DNA of 64,000 nt from Campylobacter ureolyticus ACS-301-V-Sch3b (GTDB taxonomy: Bacteria; Campylobacterota; Campylobacteria; Campylobacterales; Campylobacteraceae). Each line of letters opens with the position of its first letter. Within the stretch, counting starts at the first letter, position 1. The stretch lies in NCBI RefSeq assembly GCF_000413435.1, contig NZ_KE340326.1, positions 1-64,000 on the forward strand, given 5' to 3'. Under the pieces are notes generated by a model. The model saw only the letters and a list, made by a program, of their open reading frames with translations. It was not told where the DNA came from and searched no databases. Positions 37,280 through 45,661 of this stretch are shown in pieces. The position numbers were made by a program, and so were the translations under genes.

Positions 37280-38419
37280 TTAATCTTCTATTTTAAACTT
37301 TTCTTTTAGCTCGTTTTCTTTTTCTTGTTTTTGTATTTTTTCTTCAAAATTCGCTGTTAAGTCTTCAAAAGCTTTGATCTCACTTTTAAGTTTTTTTAAG
37401 CTTTCTTCTTTTGATAAATTTATTATATTTATAGCTTCTTTTATATTTTCAAATGAAGTTTTTAAAACTTCCAAATCAAGCGTTGAAGCCCCTGAAATTT
37501 GGCTTATTGTTGCACTTTGGTCTTTTATGGCGTTTGAGTTTTGTAAAATAAGTTCGTTTGTAAAATTTTTAGTTTGATTTACAACATTAATTACATTTTT
37601 TTGATTTTCCAAACAAACCGCCATAGAAACGCCTATTTCAATTGCCCTTTTAGTTACAACTTTAATGTTTGTTATATTTTCAATTAATTCTTCATTGGTA
37701 TTTACTAAAATATTAGTTGAAAAAATTCCTTGCCTTGTAACCGCTAAAATTTCATAAATACTTCTTAATTTTTTACTTAAATTTAAAACTATACTTTTTT
37801 CATAAAATTCTTTTTCATCACCTTGTAAATTTGATAAATTTTGTTCTATGCATTCAAGCAGTGTTTGAAACATTATACTTTTTCTTTGAAGCGAAATAGC
37901 TACTTTTTTATAATTTTTTTTATCATTTATAAGCGTGATATTATCTTCTTTTAAGAGTTTTTGAGCATTTTCTAAATTTAAAATAATATTATCAATATTT
38001 TCTTTAATACTTTTAAATTTGTTTAGATATCTATTAATTGGCTTTGTTATAAAAGGTAAAAATGATAAAAATTTATTTTCTTTAAAATTATAATTATTAG
38101 GATTTATTTTTTCAAACTCATTATTTAAATTTAAAATTTCCCTGCTTATGGAGTTTGTTTTATTATCTTCTATTTTTTCAAAATCAAGCAAGCTTTTTGA
38201 AAGAAGCACAGATGAGCTTTCAAGCTTATTTATCTCATCATTAGTTATGATATTTAAAATTTCTTTTATCTCATCTTCACTTTTGTTTGTCAATTTTTTT
38301 AAAAGCTCAACTGTTTTATTAGAAATTTCATCTTTAAGTTTTTTACTAATTTCGTCTTTAAAAATCAAATTTTCAGTGTTAATTTCTCTGTTTTGAAGCA
38401 AAGCTACTAGGTCATTCAT
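37280..38419 (-). CDS. TelA/KlaA-family protein (toxic anion resistance)
   Basis: A 379-residue, almost wholly helical cytoplasmic protein of the TelA (PF05816) family. The family core is visible as LSFLPFITKPINRYLNKF (about 121-138) and the segment VTRQGIFSTNILVNTNEELI (about 225-244), followed by the long QLS-rich helices. Members are linked to tellurite and colicin resistance and phage exclusion, and the molecular role is unclear. It is flanked by a two-helix XpaC-like gene upstream, as in Bacillus xpaC-yaaN, and by two propeller-like genes. Confidence 0.78.
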   Translation of the reverse strand: MNDLVALLQNREINTENLIFKDEISKKLKDEISNKTVELLKKLTNKSEDEIKEILNIITNDEINKLESSSVLLSKSLLDFEKIEDNKTNSISREILNLNNEFEKINPNNYNFKENKFLSFLPFITKPINRYLNKFKSIKENIDNIILNLENAQKLLKEDNITLINDKKNYKKVAISLQRKSIMFQTLLECIEQNLSNLQGDEKEFYEKSIVLNLSKKLRSIYEILAVTRQGIFSTNILVNTNEELIENITNIKVVTKRAIEIGVSMAVCLENQKNVINVVNQTKNFTNELILQNSNAIKDQSATISQISGASTLDLEVLKTSFENIKEAINIINLSKEESLKKLKSEIKAFEDLTANFEEKIQKQEKENELKEKFKIED

Positions 38420-38428
38420 TTTTATTCC

Positions 38429-39073
38429 TTATATATTTTTTAACAAATCTATTGTATTTTTTAACTCAAATTCTAGCAAAATAACCTCTTTATCATTTAA
38501 ATTTTTACTTCCAAGTTCAAAAATATATTCATCTAAAATATTTAACAAAGAATTGTTTTGCTCTTTTATTTTACTAAATTTTGATTTTAGAAATTTAGTT
38601 TTTTCTAAATTTGAAGTTGATGATATTGCTTTTTTTATCATTTTTTCTTCTTTTAAATTTTCTATATAAACGCTTAAGGTTTGATTTATAACTTTTAAAA
38701 TTTTAAAAGTTAATAGGCTTTTTTTATGAAAATGTCTATTAACAAAAATTTTTATAGTTTCTATTTTTTCAAAAATATTTTTGTCTTTTTTTAACGAGTA
38801 CTCATCTATAATAACATTTTTTAAAAAATCAAATTTTTCTTTTTCATACTCTAAAATATAAATTTCTTTTTTTTTATAAAAACTAAAATAAAAAGCTAAA
38901 AACCAAAAAAATAAAAAAATAGCCAAAACAAAAAATAAATCATTTAAAAAATCGTTTGATATATCAAACATAACAAAACCCAAAAAATAGCTATAAATAA
39001 GCAAAAAAATTAGTAAAAATGTATAAAAGAAAATTGGGTTTTTCCTTAGAAAATATAAAACTATATCAAACAT
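38429..39073 (-). CDS. Two-helix membrane protein with coiled coil, XpaC-like
   Basis: A 214-residue protein with two N-terminal membrane segments (about 12-32 and 40-62), joined to a cytoplasmic helical domain of about 140 residues. The layout, and its place nine bases before telA, match the XpaC family (hydrolysis-associated 5-bromo-4-chloroindolyl phosphate protein) which partners TelA in Firmicutes. The sequence alone is a weak match, so the name rests mainly on context. It is the first gene of the cassette, divergent from nikZ. Confidence 0.5.
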   Translation of the reverse strand: MFDIVLYFLRKNPIFFYTFLLIFLLIYSYFLGFVMFDISNDFLNDLFFVLAIFLFFWFLAFYFSFYKKKEIYILEYEKEKFDFLKNVIIDEYSLKKDKNIFEKIETIKIFVNRHFHKKSLLTFKILKVINQTLSVYIENLKEEKMIKKAISSTSNLEKTKFLKSKFSKIKEQNNSLLNILDEYIFELGSKNLNDKEVILLEFELKNTIDLLKNI

Positions 39074-39127
39074 ATCACTCCTAATAAATTTTAAATGAAA
39101 TTATAGCAAAAATTAGCTTTACTTTAA

Positions 39128-39152
39128 TAATACTTTTACTAAATAAATATTA
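39128..39152. promoter_or_regulatory. Possible NikR operator upstream of nikZ
   Basis: TAATA, 15 bases, then TATTA fits the Helicobacter NikR consensus TRWYA-N15-TRWYA, and it overlaps the -10 box at 39151-39156 (TATAAT). In C. jejuni NikR is reported to control the nik genes. AT-rich chance matches are common, so this is a suggestion only. Confidence 0.35.
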
Positions 39153-39156
39153 TAAT
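39151..39156 (+). promoter_or_regulatory. Likely -10 box for nikZ
   Basis: TATTATAATATGC contains a perfect TATAAT 28 bases before the nikZ ATG, followed by the ribosome site AAAAAGGA. This is the only good promoter candidate in the 110-base divergent gap shared with the XpaC-like gene. Confidence 0.5.
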
Positions 39157-39183
39157 ATGCTAATTTTTTAAAAAGGATATGAA

Positions 39184-40716
39184 ATGAAGCATATTTTTAA
39201 GCTTTTTTTACTAATATCTTTTGTTCTAAATTTCGCTTTAGCAAAAGATGTTTTAGTTGTTGGGATCGAAAACGAATCGAGCCGTTTAAATCCTTTATAT
39301 GATGAGGATCACGATCCAGCTTTAAGCCTACTTTTTTCAGGTCTTACAAAACACGATGAAAATACAAAAGTAACTCCTGATCTTGCGAAAAGTTGGGAAG
39401 TAAGCAAAGATGGACTAACTTATACATTTGATTTAAGAGATGATGCTTACTGGCATGATGGAGTTAAATTTACCGCCCAAGATGTTAAATTTACAATAGA
39501 AAGTGCAAAAGATAAAAAACTAAATGCACCTGCTATTGCAAACTATGAAATGGTAAAAGATGTTGAGATTTTGGGTGATTATAAGATAAAAGTTACACTT
39601 GATACACCTTTTCCACCATTTTTAGATGCGCTAAGCTTTGGTGTGCTTCCTAAACACTTACTAGAAGGCAAAGATATAGCAACTTATCAATTTAACGATA
39701 ATCCTATCGGAACAGGACCTTATAAATTTGTAAATTGGAAAAAAGGTGAGAGTATAGAATTTGTAGCAAATGAAAAATTTTATAAAAGCACTCCAAAAAT
39801 TAAAAAAGTATTTTTAAAAGTAGTTCCTGATGCAAATGTTAGATTAATGCAACTTAAAAGCGGTGAGCTTGATGCGGGATTGATTGATTTTAGCGGTGTC
39901 CAAATGGCTAAAAATAGCAAAAATTTAAATATCTTAAAGTTTAAAAGTGCTGATTATAGAGCTTTGATGTTTAACTATAATAATGAAATTTTAAAAGATA
40001 GAGATGTTAGAGTTGCGCTAAATTATTTTATAGATAAAAATGATATGGTAAAAACTTTGCTTCACACTCACGGAAGCGTAGCAAACAACCCAATCCAAAA
40101 CTACATACAAAGCGATAAAGTTTATGAATTTAACCCTAAAAAAGGTGATGAAATTTTAACAAAAGCTGGTTGGAAAAAGAACAAAAAAGGCATTTATGAA
40201 AAAGATGGCAAAACTTTAAGTTTTGAAATTTACAGCTTTAACTCAGATCCTTTAAGAGTTGCTATGTCAAAAGTTATAAGCTCTGAGTTAAATAAATACG
40301 GCGTTGATGCAAAAGCTTTTGCAAAGCCAAAAACTGCATTTAAAATAAGCAAAGTTGATAGCTTTTTAATTGGCTGGGGAAGTCCGTTTGATCCTGACTT
40401 TCACACATATAGAATTTTTGGAGGCTTTGCAGACAGTGATATAAATGAAAACGGCTGGAACTATAGTCACTACAAAGATGCAAAAGTAGATGAAGCTCTT
40501 AAAAAAGCAAGAAGCACTGGGGATTTAGAAGAAAGAAAAGCTTATTATAAGGAGTTTTTAGATGCGCTTTATGAAAATCCTCCTTATATTTTTATCGCAT
40601 ATCTAGACTACAATCTAGCATATAATAAAAATTTAACTGGCATAAAAACACAAATTTTAGGTCACCATGGTGCAGGATTTTTATGGAATTTAGAAGAGTG
40701 GAACTTTAAAAATTGA
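39184..40716 (+). CDS. nikZ: Nickel/peptide ABC transporter binding protein NikZ
   Basis: A 510-residue periplasmic protein of the peptide/nickel-binding family (SBP_bac_5). It has a signal peptide ending in FALA (about residue 20) and no lipobox. Family segments include AKSWEVSKDGLTYTFDLRDD and NPIGTGPYKF. In C. jejuni NikZ delivers nickel, probably chelated, to NikYXWV, serving hydrogenase. In urease-positive Campylobacter it would also serve urease. It is the first of five tightly spaced genes. Confidence 0.85.
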   Translation: MKHIFKLFLLISFVLNFALAKDVLVVGIENESSRLNPLYDEDHDPALSLLFSGLTKHDENTKVTPDLAKSWEVSKDGLTYTFDLRDDAYWHDGVKFTAQDVKFTIESAKDKKLNAPAIANYEMVKDVEILGDYKIKVTLDTPFPPFLDALSFGVLPKHLLEGKDIATYQFNDNPIGTGPYKFVNWKKGESIEFVANEKFYKSTPKIKKVFLKVVPDANVRLMQLKSGELDAGLIDFSGVQMAKNSKNLNILKFKSADYRALMFNYNNEILKDRDVRVALNYFIDKNDMVKTLLHTHGSVANNPIQNYIQSDKVYEFNPKKGDEILTKAGWKKNKKGIYEKDGKTLSFEIYSFNSDPLRVAMSKVISSELNKYGVDAKAFAKPKTAFKISKVDSFLIGWGSPFDPDFHTYRIFGGFADSDINENGWNYSHYKDAKVDEALKKARSTGDLEERKAYYKEFLDALYENPPYIFIAYLDYNLAYNKNLTGIKTQILGHHGAGFLWNLEEWNFKN

Positions 40717-41657
40717 TAAGTTTAATCTTAAAAAAAGCAGCCTATAGCATTGGGCTGCTTTTTGTTTTATCATTTTTAGTTTTTTCACTGCTTTATTTTT
40801 TACCAGGCGATGTAACAAGTGCGATGTTTTCACGTCCTGAAGCTATGTCGCAAGCTATGAAAAATCAAATTTTAGCAAATTTAGGGCTAGATAAAAGTCT
40901 TATTACGCAGTATGTTTCTTGGCTTAAAAATGCTTTAAATTTAAACTTTGGAAAAAGTTTTGTAAGTGGTGAAGATATCTATGAAATGTTTAAAACAAGG
41001 CTTGTTAATAGCACTGTTTTATTAATTTTTGCGTCATTTTTTATATTTGTATTTTCGCTTATTTTAGGACTAATAAGCGCTGTTTTTAAAAATAAATTTA
41101 TTGATACTTTTATAAATTTAACAACTTTTTCTTTAATGTGTATGCCAAATTTTTGGTTAGGTCTAATATTTATCTATGTTTTTAGTATAGCTTTAGGTCT
41201 TCTTCCAAGCTCAGGAGCTAATTATCTTGGTGTTAGTGGAATTAGCCTAAAACATGTTATTTTACCTATTTTTGCGATTGTTTTACCACATCTTGCTACA
41301 AGTGTTAAATTTATAAGAGATATTATAATCTCAAACCTAAACACAGATTTTATCCAAACTCTTTATGCAAGAGGGATAAAAAATATTCAAATTTACCGTC
41401 TTGCACTGTTTAGCTCAATGAGTGATATTGTGCGATATTTTGGGACTATGATAGGTGGTGTTTTTGCAGGAAGTTATGTCATAGAAAGTGTGTTTTCATA
41501 TCCTGGCATTGGAGAGTTAGCACTTAAATCAATAATAGCAAAAGACTATCCTGTAGTACTCGCAGCTATTTTACTAAGTGCTATTTTTGTAATTTTGGCA
41601 AATTTAGCGGCTGAAATTATAGCAATTTTAATTGATAAGAGAAACTATGCGAAATAA
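40713..41657 (+). CDS. nikY: Nickel ABC transporter permease NikY
   Basis: A 314-residue DppB/NikB-type permease with about six helices. The N-terminal ISLILKKAAYSIGLLFVLSF and the LPGDVTSAMF segment are typical. Translation starts with TTG at 40713, overlapping the nikZ stop (TTGA), so it is coupled. A cytoplasmic EAA-like loop (TLYARGIKNIQIYRLALF) contacts the ATPase. Nickel rather than peptide is assigned from gene order. Confidence 0.83.
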   Translation: MISLILKKAAYSIGLLFVLSFLVFSLLYFLPGDVTSAMFSRPEAMSQAMKNQILANLGLDKSLITQYVSWLKNALNLNFGKSFVSGEDIYEMFKTRLVNSTVLLIFASFFIFVFSLILGLISAVFKNKFIDTFINLTTFSLMCMPNFWLGLIFIYVFSIALGLLPSSGANYLGVSGISLKHVILPIFAIVLPHLATSVKFIRDIIISNLNTDFIQTLYARGIKNIQIYRLALFSSMSDIVRYFGTMIGGVFAGSYVIESVFSYPGIGELALKSIIAKDYPVVLAAILLSAIFVILANLAAEIIAILIDKRNYAK

Positions 41658-42426
41658 AATCATACTCTTTATTACTATAATTTTAGTAATTTTAGCTGTT
41701 TTTTCAAGCTTTATAGCACCTTTTAATCCAAATTTAAGTGATTTTTCTAACACAAATTTAGCGCCTAATTCAACTCATTTTTTTGGAAGTGATTTTTTAG
41801 GGCGAGATATTTTCTCAAGAACACTTTATGGGCTTAAAAACTCACTTATAATAGGAACAATTGCCGGATTTATCGCAACAATAATTGCATTTTTATACGC
41901 TTCACTTAGTCTTATAAAACCTTTACAAAATAGCTTACAAAGCGGAATTGATGCGTTTTTAAGCATACCAAATATTTTATTTATTCTAACTTTTGCCTCA
42001 ATTACTGGCGGTGGGATTATAAGTATAATTTTAGTAATTTCACTTTTTTCATGGATGAGTTCAGCAAAAGTTTTTATAGGTCGCATAAACTTACTTTACC
42101 AATCACCATTTATAATCCAATCAATGAGCCTTGGAGCTAGTAAATTTAAGGTTTTATTTTATGAAGTATTGCCAAATTTAAAGGGACTTTTCTTATCGCT
42201 TTTTGCCATAAACTCAGCTCATGCGATTTCACACGAAGCCACACTTAGTTTTTTTGGAATGGCTGGGGATTTGAATATGATAAGTTTGGGACTAATGATA
42301 AATGAAAGCACAAATGCTCTTTTTATGGGGGCTTGGTGGGTTGCATTCTTTCCTGGATTTATGCTATTTTTACTAATTTTTTGCATAGTTTCCATAACGC
42401 CAGATGATAAAGGCATAAAGATATGA
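41647..42426 (+). CDS. nikX: Nickel ABC transporter permease NikX
   Basis: A 259-residue DppC/NikC-type permease. After the first helix it has the typical NTNLAPNSTHFFGSDFLGRD segment (FGTDxxGRD in the family) and an EAA loop at SMSLGASKFKVLFYEVLPNL. I start at the ATG at 41647, which overlaps nikY by 11 bases. An in-frame upstream start at 41632 has no ribosome site. Confidence 0.83.
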   Translation: MRNKIILFITIILVILAVFSSFIAPFNPNLSDFSNTNLAPNSTHFFGSDFLGRDIFSRTLYGLKNSLIIGTIAGFIATIIAFLYASLSLIKPLQNSLQSGIDAFLSIPNILFILTFASITGGGIISIILVISLFSWMSSAKVFIGRINLLYQSPFIIQSMSLGASKFKVLFYEVLPNLKGLFLSLFAINSAHAISHEATLSFFGMAGDLNMISLGLMINESTNALFMGAWWVAFFPGFMLFLLIFCIVSITPDDKGIKI

Positions 42427-43094
42427 TTGAAATTTCAAATTTAAATCTTTTTTATAAAAAAGTGCAAATTTTAAAAAATATTGATTTTACAATGAAAAAA
42501 AATGGCTGTGTTTGTATAATGGGCGAAAGTGGAGCTGGAAAGTCAATGTTTGCAAAAAGTTTTATTAAGCTTTTTGATGATGAATTTAAGCTAAGTGCAG
42601 ATAAATTTAGTGTTTTTCAAAATGATATTTTATCTTTAGATGGCGAAAAACTAAGAGAGTTTAGAAGTAAAATTTGCGCTCTTGTTTTTCAAAACGCAAA
42701 GGCAAGTTTTCATCCACTTTTAAATGTTGGAGATAATTTTTTTCTATATCTTAAAGACCGCATAAGTGAGCCCAAAAAAGAGGCTTTTGAAGTTCTTGAA
42801 AAGCTTTTATTTGATGATTTAAATTTGCTTTGGCATAAATTTCCGTATGAATTAAGTGGCGGTGAGGCAAGTAGAGTGCAAATTGCAATAGCACTTTGTC
42901 TAAAACCAAAAGTTTTGATTTGTGATGAGATAACAGCAAGCCTTGATGCACAAAATCAAAAAAGCATAGTAAAAATCATAAACTCTCTTAAAGATGAACT
43001 TCAAATTTTATTTATAACTCATCAAAAAAATGTGGCAAATGCAGTGGCAGATGAGTTTTATACGATGCAAAATGGAGTTTTAAAAAATGCTTGA
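42423..43094 (+). CDS. nikW: Nickel ABC transporter ATPase NikW
   Basis: A 223-residue ATPase, shorter than the 320-330 residues of Dpp/Opp ATPases because it lacks their C-terminal iron-sulfur/zinc tail. Walker A is GESGAGKS (about 37-44), the signature is ELSGGEASR and Walker B is VLICDEITASLD. It overlaps nikX (ATGA) and is cotranscribed. With NikV it makes a heterodimeric motor. Confidence 0.83.
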   Translation: MIEISNLNLFYKKVQILKNIDFTMKKNGCVCIMGESGAGKSMFAKSFIKLFDDEFKLSADKFSVFQNDILSLDGEKLREFRSKICALVFQNAKASFHPLLNVGDNFFLYLKDRISEPKKEAFEVLEKLLFDDLNLLWHKFPYELSGGEASRVQIAIALCLKPKVLICDEITASLDAQNQKSIVKIINSLKDELQILFITHQKNVANAVADEFYTMQNGVLKNA

Positions 43095-43791
43095 AGTTAA
43101 AAATGTTGATAAATTTTATGATTTTAAAGAGCACATAAACAAAAAAACAGAAAAAATTCAAGTCTTATATGATATAAATTTCAGCCTTGAAAATGGAGAT
43201 AATCTAGCAATTTTAGGCGTTAGTGGAAGTGGAAAAAGCACATTAGCAAATTTGTTAAGTGCAGTAGAAAAGCCAACAAATGGCGAAATTTTACTAAATG
43301 GAGAAAACAAGAATCTAAATAAAAAAATTTCACTTATCATGCAAACTCAAAAACTTTGCCTAAATCCGACACTAAGGATAAAAACAGGTATAAATTTACT
43401 AAAAAAATACTTGCATTTAAAATTTAGTGATAACGATGTAAAAAATTTATTTGAAACTTTAAATTTAAATCAAGAAATATTACAAAAATTTCCTCACGAA
43501 ATTAGCGGTGGCGAGGCAAGTAGAATAGGCATTTTAAAAGCTCTTTTAATTAAACCTGATATTTTAATTTGTGATGAAATAACCGCTGGACTTGATGAGG
43601 AAAACAAAAACTCAGTCTTAAATGTTTTAAAAAAATTAAAACAAAGCATTATTTTTATAACTCACGATTTAGAAGCTGCAAAAGAAATTTCAAAAAATGT
43701 CCTTATTTTAGAAAAAGGAAAGGTGATATTTTTTGGCAAATTTAGCGACCTTCAAAATAGTGAAATTTTGGATAAATTTAGCCAAGATTAA
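43087..43791 (+). CDS. nikV: Nickel ABC transporter ATPase NikV
   Basis: A 234-residue ATPase, the last gene of the operon, overlapping nikW by eight bases. Walker A is GVSGSGKSTL (about 43-52), the signature is EISGGEASR and Walker B is ILICDEITAGLDE, with the switch in ITHDLEAA. The two ATPases share the unusual SGGEASR signature instead of SGGQxQR. Confidence 0.83.
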   Translation: MLEVKNVDKFYDFKEHINKKTEKIQVLYDINFSLENGDNLAILGVSGSGKSTLANLLSAVEKPTNGEILLNGENKNLNKKISLIMQTQKLCLNPTLRIKTGINLLKKYLHLKFSDNDVKNLFETLNLNQEILQKFPHEISGGEASRIGILKALLIKPDILICDEITAGLDEENKNSVLNVLKKLKQSIIFITHDLEAAKEISKNVLILEKGKVIFFGKFSDLQNSEILDKFSQD

Positions 43792-43858
43792 AAAATTTTA
43801 AAGCTGTAATAAGTCAAAAAAGATAGAATGAAACTAAATTTTAACACTAGGAGAATAG

Positions 43859-44521
43859 ATGAAAAATTTAATCTTTACAGCTCTTATTGGAGTTGTTTTT
43901 TTGTGTGGATGTGCAAGTGAGAGCCAAAGAGCAATAAGCGTTCCAAAAGTTGCCATCGCAAATACAAATTATAGCGGCCAAAAAGTTTCTGTTTCTATAG
44001 GCAGATTTTCAAACCAAAGCTCTTATAATAATGGAGTTTTTAGTGATGGTGAAGATAGACTTGGCAACCAAGCTCAAACTATCCTAATAACTAGCTTGCA
44101 ACAAACTGGTAGATTTTCAGTTTTGGATAGAACAAATTTAAGAGCGATGAAAGAAGAGAGCGCAATTAGTAAAAAAGCTCAAAACTTAAAAGGCGCAAGA
44201 TATGTAATAACAGGCGATGTTGTTGAGTTTGGCAGAAAAACTCATGGCGATCATCAGCTATTTGGGATTTTGGGTAGAGGAAAAACACAAGTTGCCTACT
44301 CAAAAGTAAATCTAAATGTCGTTGATGTAAGCACTTCAGAAGTTGTTTTTTCAGCTCAAGGCGCAGGAGAGTTTGAACTATCAAATAGAGAAGTTATCGG
44401 CTTTGGCGGAACTGCTGGATATGACTCAACACTAAATGGAAAAGTTTTAAGTCTGTCAATTAATGAAGCTGTAAATAACCTTGCAAGTGCGATAGATAGT
44501 GGCGAGTGGAAAATAAAATAA
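43859..44521 (+). CDS. CsgG/HfaB-family outer-membrane lipoprotein
   Basis: A 220-residue protein with a lipoprotein signal (VVFLCGC, lipidated Cys18). It contains the CsgG core: VSIGRFSNQSSYNNG, then QTILITSLQQTGRFSVLDRTNL and GARYVITGDVVEFG. CsgG proper makes a secretion pore for curli, but no curli genes are nearby, and it is shorter than E. coli CsgG (277). With the two small lipoproteins that follow (DUF4810 and DUF799) it forms a set seen in Neisseria, Bordetella and others, whose role is unknown. Outer-membrane placement is inferred. Confidence 0.78.
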   Translation: MKNLIFTALIGVVFLCGCASESQRAISVPKVAIANTNYSGQKVSVSIGRFSNQSSYNNGVFSDGEDRLGNQAQTILITSLQQTGRFSVLDRTNLRAMKEESAISKKAQNLKGARYVITGDVVEFGRKTHGDHQLFGILGRGKTQVAYSKVNLNVVDVSTSEVVFSAQGAGEFELSNREVIGFGGTAGYDSTLNGKVLSLSINEAVNNLASAIDSGEWKIK

Positions 44522-44865
44522 TGAAAAAATATATTTTTCTTGTTTTGATGGCTGTCTTTTTTGTAGGTTGTGCAACAAAAAATCAAAGCATTTATTACTG
44601 GGATGGAACTTATGCAAAGTCTGTTTATGAATACACAAAGCAAGATGGTGATATCAACGAACAAATTGAAAATTTAGAAAAATTGATTCAAAAATCATAT
44701 GAAAAAAATAAACCTATTGCACCAGGAGTTTATGCCCATCTTGGGCTTTTATACTCAAATTTGGGAAATTACGGTAAGTTTATTAGCTACCTTGATAAAG
44801 AAGCACAGCTTTATCCTGAGTCAAAAACTTACATCGAGTTTTTGAAAAAAATCAAACAAAGGTAA
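44521..44865 (+). CDS. DUF4810 lipoprotein
   Basis: A 114-residue protein with a lipobox (FFVGC, Cys17) and a short helical domain. The YYWDGTYAKSVYEYTKQDGD segment, and a later single TPR-like stretch (PGVYAHLGLLYSNLGNYGKFISYLDKEAQ), match DUF4810. Translation overlaps the CsgG-like gene by one base (TAATG), so they are coupled. I start at 44521. A GTG at 44506 lies within the CsgG frame. Confidence 0.78.
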   Translation: MKKYIFLVLMAVFFVGCATKNQSIYYWDGTYAKSVYEYTKQDGDINEQIENLEKLIQKSYEKNKPIAPGVYAHLGLLYSNLGNYGKFISYLDKEAQLYPESKTYIEFLKKIKQR

Positions 44866-44870
44866 AAAAG

Positions 44871-45536
44871 ATGAAAAATAGCATTTTTATAACTTTGATA
44901 TTATCTTTTATTTTTGTAGGTTGTGCTAAAAAGCCTGAAATTTATGACTACTCGGCATTTTTGGAGTCAAAACCAAAATCAATCTTGGTTGTAATGCCAA
45001 CAAATGAATCAATTGATATAAAAGCTTCTCCTGCTATGCTTGCAAATGCAACTATGCCTTTGGCTGAAGCTGGGTATTATGTATTTCCTGTGGCTTTAGT
45101 AAATGACACTTTTAAATTTAATGGTGTTTATGATGCAAATGATATCAAAAACATTCCTTTAAGCAAGCTTCAAGAGATCTTTGGCGCTGATAGTGTGCTT
45201 TATATAAATATTACAAAATACGGCACAAGCTATGCCATTTTAAATAGCCAAACCACAGTTGAAGCAGATGTAAAATTGGTTGATTTAAAAACTGGAAAAA
45301 CTCTTTGGGATAAAAAAACATTAGTAAGTAATAATTCAGCTAATTCAAATCAAGGACTTATTGGAATGCTTATAACTGCGGCAATTGACCAAATAGCAAA
45401 TACAATAGCTGATAGTGGATATGATATGTCAGTAATTGCTTCAAATTCAGTTTTTGCAACTGATTGTCATGACTGCATACTAAAAGGACCTCGCTCACCA
45501 AGTTATGGGCAAGATAAACAGCTAACTCAAAATTAA
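44871..45536 (+). CDS. DUF799 (GNA1162-like) lipoprotein
   Basis: A 221-residue protein with a lipobox (IFVGC, Cys18). The body has KSILVVMPTNESIDIKA and AGYYVFPVALVNDTFKFNG (about 63-81), typical of DUF799/GNA1162. This fold resembles TolB-like N-terminal domains and tends to bind other envelope components. It is the last gene of the lipoprotein trio and is followed by a strong terminator. Function unknown. Confidence 0.78.
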   Translation: MKNSIFITLILSFIFVGCAKKPEIYDYSAFLESKPKSILVVMPTNESIDIKASPAMLANATMPLAEAGYYVFPVALVNDTFKFNGVYDANDIKNIPLSKLQEIFGADSVLYINITKYGTSYAILNSQTTVEADVKLVDLKTGKTLWDKKTLVSNNSANSNQGLIGMLITAAIDQIANTIADSGYDMSVIASNSVFATDCHDCILKGPRSPSYGQDKQLTQN

Positions 45537-45540
45537 AACC

Positions 45541-45576
45541 ATAGTGGTAAATTTCTAAAAATTTACCACTATTTTT
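45541..45576 (+). terminator. Strong intrinsic terminator after the lipoprotein trio
   Basis: ATAGTGGTAAATTT, four bases (CTAA), and its exact reverse complement form a 14-bp stem at 45541-45572, followed by a T-run. This is the best terminator of the window and ends the CsgG-DUF4810-DUF799 unit, separating it from the CjaA-like gene. Confidence 0.85.
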
Positions 45577-45621
45577 ATTAAAAATTAAAAATTTTATTTA
45601 TAATTTATAAAATATTTAATC

Positions 45622-45627
45622 TATAAT
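45622..45627 (+). promoter_or_regulatory. Likely -10 box for the CjaA-like gene
   Basis: TCTATAATCAA contains a perfect TATAAT 34 bases before the ATG at 45662. A strong ribosome site AAAGGAG follows at about 45650. The preceding terminator implies that transcription starts afresh here. Confidence 0.5.
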
Positions 45628-45661
45628 CAAATACTATCATAAATTTTTTAAAGGAGATAAT

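Noticed and set aside
43859..44521. A curli secretion system based on the CsgG-like gene.
   Set aside because: No CsgA/B-like repeat proteins, CsgE or CsgF are nearby, and the partners are DUF4810 and DUF799.
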